The notes under the pieces are model-generated. The model saw nothing but the letters and a program-made list of their open reading frames with translations, was not told where the DNA came from and did not search any database. A DNA stretch of 64,000 nucleotides from Nemertoderma westbladi. Lineage: Eukaryota; Xenacoelomorpha; Nemertodermatida; Nemertodermatidae. Each line of letters begins with the position of its first letter. Within the stretch, counting starts at the first letter, position 1. This document shows, piece after piece, positions 35,222 through 48,024 of this stretch. The stretch is from positions 21,633 through 85,632 of the forward strand of contig JAUCBJ010007098.1 in assembly GCA_032718475.1 (NCBI GenBank). The letters are read 5' to 3'. Made by a program: the position numbers and the translations under genes.

Positions 35222-35454
35222 GGGGGGGAAACTGGACGCAATAAAAATTCATCCCTCTCCAGGGGAAATTCGACGCAAAGAACAGCTGATTATTCTCAAC
35301 AATAAATCTTTAACCTGTTCTATTGTGCTTAGTTTATTGTTTTGGTTCAAATAACGTGCCACTGTAACCTGCTCCTTTCCCTAAATTGAGAATTTAACAT
35401 TGAGGCGGGATATTAATTCGCCAAGGCGGGTTTTGCGTCCAGTTTCCCCCCCTG
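35222..35454 (-). mobile_element. G-terminal MITE, best-preserved copy
   Basis: The ends are inverted repeats: GGGGGGAAACTGGACGCAA at the left and TTGCGTCCAGTTTCCCCCC at the right. The interior includes ATTTAACATTGAGGCGGGAT and AACCTGCTCCTTTCCC. Homologous pieces at 7960-8168, 17749-18000, 18490-18712, 48970-49060 and 49141-49225 define a dispersed family. It has no transposase. Target-site duplication is not clear. Confidence 0.8.
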
Positions 35455-35459
35455 TCTCA

Positions 35460-35940
35460 CCATTACACTATAAATCGGTATGCTCTATCCACTAGTGGTA
35501 TTCTGCTGGGCTCTAACTGCTGAGGACACCACATCTCCGGATGGCACATTCACAAGAATGCTACGCCGGGTTCATTGTGTCAAGTACAATGCACACATCT
35601 CCAACCAGACACTATATAACATTGGAGGTGTCTCATTGGTTCCCCCAAGCTTGACACTAGAACAAAATCGCCTCCGCTTTGCAGGACATTGCTTTCGCCA
35701 TGAGGACCAGCCAGTGCATAAACTTGTACTTTGGCAGCCTCATGGAGTGAATAAGCATGGTGGACAGCCCATGACTTTCTTGAGACACATCTTAAAGGAC
35801 ACTGGCCTTGAAGATGCGGATGATCCAGCAAATGTCATGGGAGTTAGGGAGTTGTGGCGGCGCAATTTTGTCGACAAGCCGGCACAGCATTCTTAAAAAT
35901 GCAGCTGCAATGCAGCATGCCGATCCTAGTAGTAGTAGTA
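35460..35940 (+). pseudogene. 3' end of a non-LTR retrotransposon (C-terminal reverse transcriptase ORF remnant)
   Basis: The frame 35480-35896 (138 codons) ends like the C-terminal tail of many LINE-type endonuclease/reverse-transcriptase ORFs. It has an RLRFAGHCFRH block, a KLVLWQPHG block, GGQP, a DTGLE block and a final RELWRR. Everything upstream, including the reverse transcriptase and endonuclease domains, is missing, so it is a 5'-truncated insertion. After the stop come a short AAAAATGCAGCTGCAATGCA stretch and a (TAG)n tail at about 35928-35941, as expected of a LINE 3' terminus. The start codon is probably not biological. It abuts the MITE that ends at 35454. Confidence 0.75.
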
Positions 35941-35949
35941 GTCCAGCTT

Positions 35950-36020
35950 GCTTGACACTTTGTGACAGAGTGGGTCAAAAATCGTGAACTTTGCGTGACA
36001 TACCTTATGAACGCCTTTTT
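35950..36020 (+). mobile_element. Solo end of the GGCGTTCATA MITE family
   Basis: GCGTGACATACCTTATGAAC followed by GCC matches the right end of the element at 21631-21943 with few changes. No left partner was found nearby, so this is a fragment. Confidence 0.55.
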
Positions 36021-37808
36021 ACCATAATGTTTTTCTGTACTCTTTACATACAAAAAGACCAAATTCCATTACGCTACAAAAATAAAAGCCCTGAATCCAA
36101 GTTAAACGGGAACATTACCCCAAATCTATTTTTTTTATTTATAAAGCTACTATTCTGAAACTTTAACACAATGATCTGTGATATTTTATAATGAAAACTG
36201 AGTATGGGTAGCTTTGTAAACACTTTTGTTCCAAATTTTTGGCTCTTTTTGTGCAGGTCGATTTTTTCAAAATTTTTATAAATTTTGAGACTTTTATATG
36301 TCAAATAAGTCATGTGAAAGGATCTGTAATACTACCTGGGTTGGGGTTCTCGGTCCAAGACTTTGGAAAAATGGACCTAGATATGTAGGTCATCTTCTAT
36401 GAAAATTTCTGCACAAAATTATTGTTTTTGAAAAATTTATGAGGGTTTTAGTAAGTTTAGGCTGTATTTTGGGAATCAAATATTTTGTGATAGGTAAAGG
36501 GTAGTAGTTACAAAATCTGTTCTTGGAGAATCAAATAGCCATGTTTTACAAAACCAATACTCACTATTAATTGTAGCCTTAAAGATGTTGAACATTTTGG
36601 TTTATGTTTGAAGACAATAATTGATTAAAAATTATAAAAGTAGTAGGGAATTTAGTGATGAAAAAAGTCAAGATCGACCAACTGAGAAAAAGGTTGTTTT
36701 ATACAGAGTCATGAATAACAGTCAAAAATTATTATTATTATGTTGTTGAAAAGTGCTGTTTCGTGGTAAAAAAATAATTAAATGGTGAAAACCGATGTCA
36801 CAATTGAAAGCCCTTCTATCAATTTACAAAAACAGGTACAATTTTTTTTAAATGTGAAAATTTCACTTCCGTGTGTTTAATTATTGTCCGCCCCAACAAA
36901 AATTTTATGTGTAACATTTTATGTTTTATGCTGCATCTTAGATATCTACGGAATTAAAAATAGGAACTACTTACTATCATTGTATTTCTAAAGCAAATAT
37001 TATTTTATCATTAAAAACATATCATCAAGCATATATGTCCTATTACATCGAAAATAAACAGTTGTTTGCTTCTGTAAAATTACAAAAATTGAGTTCGGGA
37101 CTTCAGGTACTTAAGCGACGATAAGATCTACTTTTATATTTTTACGAAAACTCCCTTGCCACACCTTTTATATGAAAGTAGGTTATTTCCTAAAAATATG
37201 TATGTTGTCTCTTATGTAGAAATAGAGAATGATTGAGAATGATTTTTCCCTCACCGTGGTTTGAAAAGTCATTCCTGCAGAATAATCCCCCCAGAAAAAC
37301 CCCGAAGCACAATTAAGAAATTTACAGCTATTTAACTTATTTAGATAAATAATTTATTTTATAAAATTGTAAAAATTTTAACACACACAACTTTTAGTAG
37401 TAACCTTGGTTTGGTATGTGGGACAACACCCCCCCCCCCCCTCCCCCCTCGAGGTTATGAAGATAAAAATGAAGAAATATAAACAAAATAAACTTGATGT
37501 ATTAATGAAGCCATACCATTCGAAATTACCGACATAAAACAAATATCAGTAATATACGTTCGTGTGTAGATTTTAAGCCAAATATAATTATAAAAACAAC
37601 TAAAAGCATCGCAAAATATTGTTTCAATTTTCAACGGTACTACATTATTTCAGTACACGTATCTATTAATATGACTTGTACAGGTCACCACGAGTGGTCA
37701 AATAAAAATACCGTTACATAGAGTAAATAATTACAACGGTAACAATCCATTCGATCTAAAAACAAAACCTAAAGCAAATTGCACAGTTTCAATATTTTCT
37801 AACAGCAG
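36021..37808. other. Gene-free AT-rich DNA
   Basis: No coding or RNA gene recognised. It contains a C-rich tract (about 37428-37449). On the minus strand the first AATAAA after the 43-bp satellite region may be the one at about 37353-37358. Confidence 0.5.
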
Positions 37809-40800
37809 TCCAATAATTACTCAACTACTTTCTCAGTAACTGTCCCGTTAGTCCAACAATTACTCAACTACTTTCTCAGTAACTGCCCCGTTAGTCCAAT
37901 AATTACTCAACTACTTTCTCAGTAACTGTCCCGTTAGTCCAACAATTACTCAACTACTTTCTCAGTAACTGCCCCGTTAGTCCAATAATTACTCAACTAC
38001 TTTCTCAGTAACTGTCCCGTTAGTCCAACAATTACTCAACTACTTCAGTAACTGTCCCGTTAGTCCAATAATTACTCAACTACTTTCTCAGTAACTGTCC
38101 CGTTAGTCCAATAATTATTCAACTACTTTCTCAGTAACTGCCAAGTTAATCGAATAATTATTCAACTACTTTCTCAGTAACTGCCAAGTTAGTCCAATTA
38201 TCTTTCTCAGTAACTGCCAAGTTAGTCGAATAATTATTCAACTACTTTCTCAGTAACTGCCAAGTTAGTTGAATAATTATTCAACTACTTTCTCAGTAAC
38301 TGTCCCGTTAGTCCAATAATTACTCAACTACTTCAGCAACTGCCCCGTTAGTCCAATAATTACTCAACTACTTTCTCAGTAACTGTCCCGTTAGTCCAAC
38401 AATTACTCAACTACTTCAGTAACTGTCCCGTTAGTCCAATAATTACTCAACTACTTTCTCAGTAACTGCCCCGTTAGTCCAATAATTACTCAACTACTTT
38501 CTCAGTAACTGTCCCGTTAGTCCAATAATTACTCAACTACTTTCTCAGTAACTGTCCCGTTAGTCCAATAATTACTCAACTACTTCAGTAACTGTCCCGT
38601 TAGTCCAATAATTACTCAACTACATTATCAGTAACTGCCAAGTTAGTCCAATAATTACTCAACTACTTTCTCAGTAACTGTCCCGTTAGTCCAATAATTA
38701 CTCAACTACATTCTCAGTAACTGCCAAGTTAGTCCAATAATTACTCAACTACTTTCTCAGTAACTGTCCCGTTAGTCCAATAATTACTCAACTACTTTCT
38801 CAGTAACTGTCCCGTTAGTCCAATAATTACTCAACTACTTCAGTAACTGTCCCGTTAGTCCAATAATTACTCAACTACATTATCAGTAACTGCCAAGTTA
38901 GTCCAATAATTACTCAACTACTTTCTCAGTAACTGTCCCGTTAGTCCAATAATTACTCAACTACATTATCAGTAACTGCCAAGTTAGTCCAATAATTACT
39001 CAACTACTTTCTCAGTAACTGTCCCGTTAGTCCAATAATTACTCAACTACTTTCTCAGTAACTGTCCCGTTAGTCCAATAATTACTCAACTACATTCTCA
39101 GTAACTGCCAAGTTAGTCCAATAATTACTCAACTACATTATCAGTAACTGCCAAGTTAGTCCAATAATTACTCAACTACTTTCTCAGTAACTGTCCCGTT
39201 AGTCCAATAATTACTCAACTACTTTCTCAGTAACTGTCCCGTTAGTCCAATAATTACTCAACTACATTCTCAGTAACTGCCAAGTTAGTCCAATAATTAC
39301 TCAACTACATTATCAGTAACTGCCAAGTTAGTCCAATAATTACTCAACTACTTTCTCAGTAACTGTCCCGTTAGTCCAATAATTACTCAACTACATTCTC
39401 AGTAACTGCCAAGTTAGTCCAATAATTACTCAACTACTTTCTCAGTAACTGTCCCGTTAGTCCAATAATTACTCAACTACTTTCTCAGTAACTGTCCCGT
39501 TAGTCCAATAATTACTCAACTACTTCAGTAACTGTCCCGTTAGTCCAATAATTACTCAACTACATTATCAGTAACTGCCAAGTTAGTCCAATAATTACTC
39601 AACTACTTTCTCAGTAACTGTCCCGTTAGTCCAATAATTACTCAACTACTTTCTCAGTAACTGTCCCGTTAGTCCAATAATTACTCAACTACTTCAGTAA
39701 CTGTCCCGTTAGTCCAATAATTACTCAACTACATTATCAGTAACTGCCAAGTTAGTCCAATAATTACTCAACTACTTTCTCAGTAACTGTCCCGTTAGTC
39801 CAATAATTACTCAACTACATTATCAGTAACTGCCAAGTTAGTCCAATAATTACTCAACTACATTATCAGTAACTGCCAAGTTAGTCCAATAATTACTCAA
39901 CTACTTTCTCAGTAACTGTCCCGTTAGTCCAATAATTACTCAACTACTTTCTCAGTAACTGTCCCGTTAGTCCAATAATTACTCAACTACTTCAGTAACT
40001 GTCCCGTTAGTCCAATAATTACTCAACTACATTATCAGTAACTGCCAAGTTAGTCCAATAATTACTCAACTACTTTCTCAGTAACTGTCCCGTTAGTCCA
40101 ATAATTACTCAACTACATTATCAGTAACTGCCAAGTTAGTCCAATAATTACTCAACTACATTATCAGTAACTGCCAAGTTAGTCCAATAATTACTCAACT
40201 ACTTTCTCAGTAACTGTCCCGTTAGTCCAATAATTACTCAACTACTTTCTCAGTAACTGTCCCGTTAGTCCAATAATTACTCAACTACTTCAGTAACTGT
40301 CCCGTTAGTCCAATAATTACTCAACTACATTATCAGTAACTGCCAAGTTAGTCCAATAATTACTCAACTACTTTCTCAGTAACTGTCCCGTTAGTCCAAT
40401 AATTACTCAACTACATTATCAGTAACTGCCAAGTTAGTCCAATAATTACTCAACTACTTTCTCAGTAACTGTCCCGTTAGTCCAATAATTACTCAACTAC
40501 TTTCTCAGTAACTGTCCCGTTAGTCCAATAATTACTCAACTACTTCAGTAACTGTCCCGTTAGTCCAATAATTACTCAACTACATTATCAGTAACTGCCA
40601 AGTTAGTCCAATAATTACTCAACTACTTTCTCAGTAACTGTCCCGTTAGTCCAATAATTACTCAACTACATTATCAGTAACTGCCAAGTTAGTCCAATAA
40701 TTACTCAACTACTTTCTCAGTAACTGTCCCGTTAGTCCAATAATTACTCAACTACTTTCTCAGTAACTGTCCCGTTAGTCCAATAATTACTCAACTACAT

Positions 40801-43800
40801 TCTCAGTAACTGCCAAGTTAGTCCAATAATTACTCAACTACATTATCAGTAACTGCCAAGTTAGTCCAATAATTACTCAACTACTTTCTCAGTAACTGTC
40901 CCGTTAGTCCAATAATTACTCAACTACTTTCTCAGTAACTGTCCCGTTAGTCCAATAATTACTCAACTACATTCTCAGTAACTGCCAAGTTAGTCCAATA
41001 ATTACTCAACTACATTATCAGTAACTGCCAAGTTAGTCCAATAATTACTCAACTACTTTCTCAGTAACTGTCCCGTTAGTCCAATAATTACTCAACTACA
41101 TTCTCAGTAACTGCCAAGTTAGTCCAATAATTACTCAACTACTTTCTCAGTAACTGTCCCGTTAGTCCAATAATTACTCAACTACTTTCTCAGTAACTGT
41201 CCCGTTAGTCCAATAATTACTCAACTACTTCAGTAACTGTCCCGTTAGTCCAATAATTACTCAACTACATTATCAGTAACTGCCAAGTTAGTCCAATAAT
41301 TACTCAACTACTTTCTCAGTAACTGTCCCGTTAGTCCAATAATTACTCAACTACATTATCAGTAACTGCCAAGTTAGTCCAATAATTACTCAACTACTTT
41401 CTCAGTAACTGTCCCGTTAGTCCAATAATTACTCAACTACTTTCTCAGTAACTGTCCCGTTAGTCCAATAATTACTCAACTACATTCTCAGTAACTGCCA
41501 AGTTAGTCCAATAATTACTCAACTACATTATCAGTAACTGCCAAGTTAGTCCAATAATTACTCAACTACTTTCTCAGTAACTGTCCCGTTAGTCCAATAA
41601 TTACTCAACTACTTTCTCAGTAACTGTCCCGTTAGTCCAATAATTACTCAACTACATTCTCAGTAACTGCCAAGTTAGTCCAATAATTACTCAACTACAT
41701 TATCAGTAACTGCCAAGTTAGTCCAATAATTACTCAACTACTTTCTCAGTAACTGTCCCGTTAGTCCAATAATTACTCAACTACATTCTCAGTAACTGCC
41801 AAGTTAGTCCAATAATTACTCAACTACTTTCTCAGTAACTGTCCCGTTAGTCCAATAATTACTCAACTACTTTCTCAGTAACTGTCCCGTTAGTCCAATA
41901 ATTACTCAACTACTTCAGTAACTGTCCCGTTAGTCCAATAATTACTCAACTACATTATCAGTAACTGCCAAGTTAGTCCAATAATTACTCAACTACTTTC
42001 TCAGTAACTGTCCCGTTAGTCCAATAATTACTCAACTACATTATCAGTAACTGCCAAGTTAGTCCAATAATTACTCAACTACTTTCTCAGTAACTGTCCC
42101 GTTAGTCCAATAATTACTCAACTACTTTCTCAGTAACTGTCCCGTTAGTCCAATAATTACTCAACTACATTCTCAGTAACTGCCAAGTTAGTCCAATAAT
42201 TACTCAACTACTTTCTCAGTAACTGTCCCGTTAGTCCAATAATTACTCAACTACTTTCTCAGTAACTGTCCCGTTAGTCCAATAATTACTCAACTACATT
42301 ATCAGTAACTGCCAAGTTAGTCCAATAATTACTCAACTACTTTCTCAGTAACTGTCCCGTTAGTCCAATAATTACTCAACTACATTATCAGTAACTGCCA
42401 AGTTAGTCCAATAATTACTCAACTACTTTCTCAGTAACTGTCCCGTTAGTCCAATAATTACTCAACTACTTTCTCAGTAACTGCCCCGTTAGTCCAATAA
42501 TTACTCAACTACTTCAGTAACTGTCCCGTTAGTCCAATAATTACTCAACTACATTATCAGTAACTGCCAAGTTAGTCCAATAATTACTCAACTACTTTCT
42601 CAGTAACTGCCCCGTTAGTCCAATAATTACTCAACTACTTCAGTAACTGTCCCGTTAGTCCAATAATTACTCAACTACATTATCAGTAACTGCCAAGTTA
42701 GTCCAATAATTACTCAACTACTTTCTCAGTAACTGTCCCGTTAGTCCAATAATTACTCAACTACATTCTCAGTAACTGCCCCGTTAGTCCAATAATTACT
42801 CAACTACTTTCTCAGTAACTGTCCCGTTAGTCCAATAATTACTCAACTACATTCTCAGTAACTGCCCCGTTAGTCCAATAATTACTCAACTACTTCAGTA
42901 ACTGTCCCGTTAGTCCAATAATTACTCAACTACTTTCTCAGTAACTGTCCCGTTAGTCCAATAATTACTCAACTACTTTCTCAGTAACTGCCCCGTTAGT
43001 CCAATAATTACTCAACTACTTCAGTAACTGTCCCGTTAGTCCAATAATTACTCAACTACATTCTCAGTAACTGCCCCGTTAGTCCAATAATTACTCAACT
43101 ACTTTCTCAGTAACTGCCCCGTTAGTCCAATAATTACTCAACTACATTCTCAGTAACTGCCCCGTTAGTCCAATAATTACTCAACTACATTCTCAGTAAC
43201 TGCCCCGTTAGTCCAATAATTACTCAACTACATTCTCAGTAACTGCCCCGTTAGTCCAATAATTACTCAACTACTTTCTCAGTAACTGCCCCGTTAGTCC
43301 AATAATTACTCAACTACTTCAGTAACTGTCCCGTTAGTCCAATAATTACTCAACTAAATTCTCAGTAACTGCCCCGTTAGTCCAATAATTCTCAACTACA
43401 TTCTCAGTAACTGCCCCGTTAGTCCAATAATTACTCAACTACTTCAGTAACTGTCCCGTTAGTCCAATAATTACTCAACTACATTCTCAGTAACTGCCCC
43501 GTTAGTCCAATAATTACTCAACTACTTTCTCAGTAACTGTCCCGTTAGTCCAATAATTACTCAACTACATTCTCAGTAACTGCCCCGTTAGTCCAATAAT
43601 TACTCAACTACATTCTCAGTAACTGCCCCGTTAGTCCAATAATTACTCAACTACTTTCTCAGTAACTGTCCCGTTAGTCCAATAATTACTCAACTACTTT
43701 CTCAGTAACTGTCCCGTTAGTCCAATAATTACTCAACTACTTTCTCAGTAACTGTCCCGTTAGTCCAATAATTACTCAACTACATTCTCAGTAACTGTCC

Positions 43801-46723
43801 CGTTAGTCCAATAATTACTCAACTACTTTCTCAGTAACTGCCCCGTTAGTCCAATAATTACTCAACTACATTCTCAGTAACTGCCCCGTTAGTCCAATAA
43901 TTACTCAACTACATTCTCAGTAACTGCCCCGTTAGTCCAATAATTACTCAACTACTTTCTCAGTAACTGTCCCGTTAGTCCAATAATTACTCAACTACAT
44001 TCTCAGTAACTGCCCCGTTAGTCCAATAATTACTCAACTACATTCTCAGTAACTGCCCCGTTAGTCCAATAATTACTCAACTACTTTCTCAGTAACTGTC
44101 CCGTTAGTCCAATAATTACTCAACTACTTTCTCAGTAACTGTCCCGTTAGTCCAATAATTACTCAACTACATTCTCAGTAACTGCCCCGTTAGTCCAATA
44201 ATTACTCAACTAGATTCTCAGTAACTGCCCCGTTAGTCCAATAATTACTCAACTACTTCAGTAACTGTCCCGTTAGTCCAATAATTACTCAACTACTTTC
44301 TCAGTAACTGTCCCGTTAGTCCAATAATTACTCAACTACTTTCTCAGTAACTGCCAAGTTAGTCGAATAATTACTCAACTACTTTCTCAGTAACTGTCCC
44401 GTTAGTCCAATAATTATTCAACTACTTTCTCAGTAACTGTCCCGTTAGTCCAATAATTACTCAACTACTTTCTCAGTAACTGTCCCGTTAGTCCAATAAT
44501 TACTCAACTACTTTCTCAGTAACTGCCAAGTTAGTCGAATAATTACTCAACTACTTTCTCAGTAACTGTCCCGTTAGTCCAACAATTACTCAACTACTTT
44601 CTCAGTAACTGTCCCGTTAGTCCAATAATTCTCAACTACTTTCTCAGTAACTGTCCCGTTAGTCCAATAATTACTCAACTACTTTCTCAGTAACTGTCCC
44701 GTTAGTCCAATAATTACTCAACTACTTTCTCAGTAACTGTCCCGTTAGTCCAACAATTACTCAACTACTTTCTCAGTAACTGTCCCGTTAGTCCAATAAT
44801 TACTCAACTACTTTCTCAGTAACTGTCCCGTTAGTCCAACAATTACTCAACTACTTTCTCAGTAACTGTCCCGTTAGTCCAATAATTACTCAACTACTTT
44901 CTCAGTAACTGTCCCGTTAGTCCAATAATTATTCAACTACTTTCTCAGTAACTGTCCCGTTAGTCCAATAATTATTCAACTACTTTCTCAGTAACTGTCC
45001 CGTTAGTCCAATAATTACTCAACCACTTTCTCAGCAACTGTCCCGTTAGTCCAATAATTACTCAACTACTTCAGTAACTGTCCCGTTAGTCCAATAATTA
45101 CTCAACTACTTCAGTAACTGTCCCGTTAGTCCAATAATTACTCAACTACTTCAGTAACTGTCCCGTTAGTCCAATAATTACTCAACTACTTCAGTAACTG
45201 TCCCGTTAGTCCAATAATTACTCAACTACTTTCTCAGTAACTGTCCCGTTAGTCCAATAATTACTCAACTACTTTCTCAGTAACTGTCCCGTTAGTCCAA
45301 TAATTACTCAACTACTTTCTCAGCAACTGTCCCGTTAGTCCAATAATTACTCAACTACTTCAGTAACTGTCCCGTTAGTCCAATAATTACTCAACTACTT
45401 CAGTAACTGTCCCGTTAGTCCAATAATTACTCAACTACTTCAGTAACTGTCCCGTTAGTCCAATAATTACTCAACTACTTCAGTAACTGTCCCGTTAGTC
45501 CAATAATTACTCAACTACTTTCTCAGTAACTGTCCCGTTAGTCCAATAATTACTCAACTACTTCAGTAACTGTCCCGTTAGTCCAATAATTACTCAACTA
45601 CTTTCTCAGTAACTGTCCCGTTAGTCCAATAATTATTCAACTACTTTCTCAGTAACTCTCCCGTTAGTCCAATAATTACTCAACTACTTTCTCAGTAACT
45701 GTCCCGTTAGTCCAATAATTACTCAACTACTTTCTCAGTAACTGCCAAGTTAGTCGAATAATTACTCAACTACTTTCTCAGTAACTGTCCCGTTAGTCCA
45801 ACAATTACTCAACTACTTTCTCAGTAACTGTCCCGTTAGTCCAATAATTCTCAACTACTTTCTCAGTAACTGTCCCGTTAGTCCAATAATTACTCAACTA
45901 CTTCAGTAACTGTCCCGTTAGTCCAATAATTACTCAACTACTTTCTCAGTAACTGTCCCGTTAGTCCAACAATTACTCAACTACTTTCTCAGTAACTGTC
46001 CCGTTAGTCCAATAATTATTCAACTACTTTCTCAGTAACTGCCAAGTTAGTCCAATAATTCTCAACTACTTTCTCAGTAACTGTCCCGTTAGTCCAATAA
46101 TTACTCAACTACTTCAGTAACTGTCCCGTTAGTCCAATAATTACTCAACTACTTTCTCAGTAACTGTCCCGTTAGTCCAATAATTCTCAACTACTTTCTC
46201 AGTAACTGTCCCGTTAGTCCAATAATTACTCAACTACTTCAGTAACTGTCCCGTTAGTCCAATAATTACTCAACTACTTTCTCAGTAACTGTCCCGTTAG
46301 TCCAACAATTACTCAACTACTTTCTCAGTAACTGTCCCGATAGTCCAATAATTCTCAACTACTTTCTCAGTAACTGTCCCGTTAGTCCAATAATTACTCA
46401 ACTACTTCAGTAACTGTCCCGTTAGTCCAATAATTACTCAACTACTTTCTCAGTAACTGTCCCGTTAGTCCAACAATTACTCAACTACTTTCTCAGTAAC
46501 TGTCCCGTTAGTCAAACAATTACTCAACTACTTTCTCAGTAACTGTCCCGTTAGTCCAATAATTCTCAACTACTTTCTCAGTAACTGTCCCGTTAATCCA
46601 ATAATTACTCAACTACTTCAGTAACTGCCCCGTTAGTCCAATAATTACTCAACTACATTCTCAGTAACTGCCCCGTTAGTCCAATAATTACTCAACTACT
46701 TTCTCAGAAACTGTCCCGTTAGT
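37809..46723. repeat. 43-bp satellite array overlapping the 3' end of CSTF1
   Basis: About 210 copies of a 43-bp unit: TCCAATAATTACTCAACTAC, then TTTCTCAGTAACTG, then TCCCGTTAG. Main variants are a 40-bp form lacking three bases (ACTTCAGTAACTG), a form with CATTATCAGTAACTGCCAAG and a form with CATTCTCAGTAACTGCCAAG. Copies in the centre are nearly identical, while the left edge (37.8-38.3 kb) is more mixed. The right-most unit encodes the end of CSTF1 on the minus strand. Confidence 0.98.
40755..42110. repeat. 685-bp higher-order repeat in the 43-bp satellite
   Basis: The order of unit types recurs after 685 bp (fifteen 43-bp units and one 40-bp unit). The CATTCTCAGTAACTGCC variant that opens the block is at 40798 and 41483, and in each block a second copy follows 172 bp later. 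Similar variant orders occur around 39095-39263. This indicates block-wise amplification. Confidence 0.75.
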
Positions 46724-48010
46724 ATCGCCTCTAGATTTATTAACCCAAAACCGGATCTTGGCGTCGTCTCCGCAACTGACCATGGCGGCCTGGGTGGGGG
46801 AATGGACGAGCTTCCTAACGAACGAGGAATGTCCCAAACCCAGGAGGTTCTGTCTGTCCGCGTTCCGCGCGTCCCAGGAGCACAACGTCCCTGTCGACTC
46901 GTCCGGGAAGAACACGTAATCCTCTGTGTGATTGAACACGGCCTGGGTGGCGTGTCGTTGTTTGGAGGAACCCGCCCCCGTGTAGATAATAAGCGGACGA
47001 CCGGTGGCAATCTCCCACAGTTTAACCAAGGAATCCTTCCCGCTACTCAGTATGTACTTAGAGTTGCGACTGAATGCGACGGAGCAGACCTCGTCCCCCC
47101 GATGCGCGCCCTCCCATGTGGCGATGCACCTCGCAGACACTCCGTCCCACAGTTTAATTGAGCCGTCCATCGCAGCCGACGCGTACAGCTTCCCGTTGTC
47201 GCTCCATGCGCACGAGACGACCGACTTACGATGTTGTTCGTCCGGGTTGAACCCCGCGAAGCACTGCAACGTGTTGGCGTCGTATAGTCGCAGCACGGGA
47301 TGGTCGCATCCCACCAGCAACCAATCCCCGGAGGGATGGTATGACATACTCCTGATAAACTCGGCTTCCTGGATCGTACGGAAGGAGCGCTTAGCGCTGG
47401 TCTTCGAGTACTCGTAGAACTTAATCGTGTAATCCTTGCTGCCCGAGGCCAGTATCTGCGTGTACGGATGAAAAGCGAGACATGTGACCTCATCCTGGTG
47501 GTCATGGATTGTCTTTATGATGGGGTGGTCTTCGTGGGATGTCTGCCCCGCCATCACCCGTTCCACGTCCATCAGTCGGATGGATTTGTCTTCCGAGCCG
47601 CACGCCGCTATCTGACCGTCCCCGGAGAACGCTGCCGCTCGCACCGGGTGTTTGAAGGAGGTTATGTAGCCGGTCTCGTAGCTGGAAGCCTCGGGCGCGT
47701 GGTAGATAACGTCGCTGTCGAACTCTAGGTCGATACCGGCGCCGGGTTTCACGATTCCTAAGCTGCGGGTTATCGCGTCGGTTTCCCCTTTGCTAGCTTT
47801 CTGCTCCAGTTCCAATTGCGTTCCCATCTGTACGATATGTAGCAGTCGGTCGGACGGGGGACACTCAGGTACGGGTTGGATGACGTTCGCTAGCTGGATC
47901 GCTATCTGATCGTAGCCGTCGTATATAAGTTGGCTGATCATAAGGCGATACATCGTCTCTCGCTCTTTAAGTACTTTGGCCACGTTCAGTGATTTCATCG
48001 ACTTATACAT
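46688..48010 (-). CDS. CSTF1: Cleavage stimulation factor subunit 1 (CstF-50), WD40 protein
   Basis: 440 residues, against about 430 in the family. CstF-50 belongs to the nuclear CstF complex that binds GU-rich sequence downstream of poly(A) sites and links 3'-end processing to RNA polymerase II and BARD1. The N terminus (about 1-60, with YRLMISQLIYDGY) is the CSTF1 homodimerisation segment. About seven WD repeats follow, near residues 122-152, 168-203, 212-250, 259-292, 300-335, 350-383 and 390-425, with motifs such as GSIKLWDG and DSLVKLWEI. An in-frame TAA lies 18 bases before the ATG. There are no introns in the coding region. Codon choice is GC-rich compared with BAZ2. Oddity: residues 430-440 (TNGTVSEKVVE) and the TAA stop are encoded by the terminal unit of the 43-bp satellite, beyond where family members normally end. 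A candidate 5' UTR mini-intron is upstream. Confidence 0.96.
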   Translation of the reverse strand: MYKSMKSLNVAKVLKERETMYRLMISQLIYDGYDQIAIQLANVIQPVPECPPSDRLLHIVQMGTQLELEQKASKGETDAITRSLGIVKPGAGIDLEFDSDVIYHAPEASSYETGYITSFKHPVRAAAFSGDGQIAACGSEDKSIRLMDVERVMAGQTSHEDHPIIKTIHDHQDEVTCLAFHPYTQILASGSKDYTIKFYEYSKTSAKRSFRTIQEAEFIRSMSYHPSGDWLLVGCDHPVLRLYDANTLQCFAGFNPDEQHRKSVVSCAWSDNGKLYASAAMDGSIKLWDGVSARCIATWEGAHRGDEVCSVAFSRNSKYILSSGKDSLVKLWEIATGRPLIIYTGAGSSKQRHATQAVFNHTEDYVFFPDESTGTLCSWDARNADRQNLLGLGHSSFVRKLVHSPTQAAMVSCGDDAKIRFWVNKSRGDTNGTVSEKVVE

Positions 48011-48024
48011 AATTATTGATGTGA

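Noticed and set aside
46696..47728. Several open frames overlapping CSTF1
   Set aside because: Shadows of the GC-rich CSTF1 coding sequence. Only the CSTF1 frame shows WD repeats.
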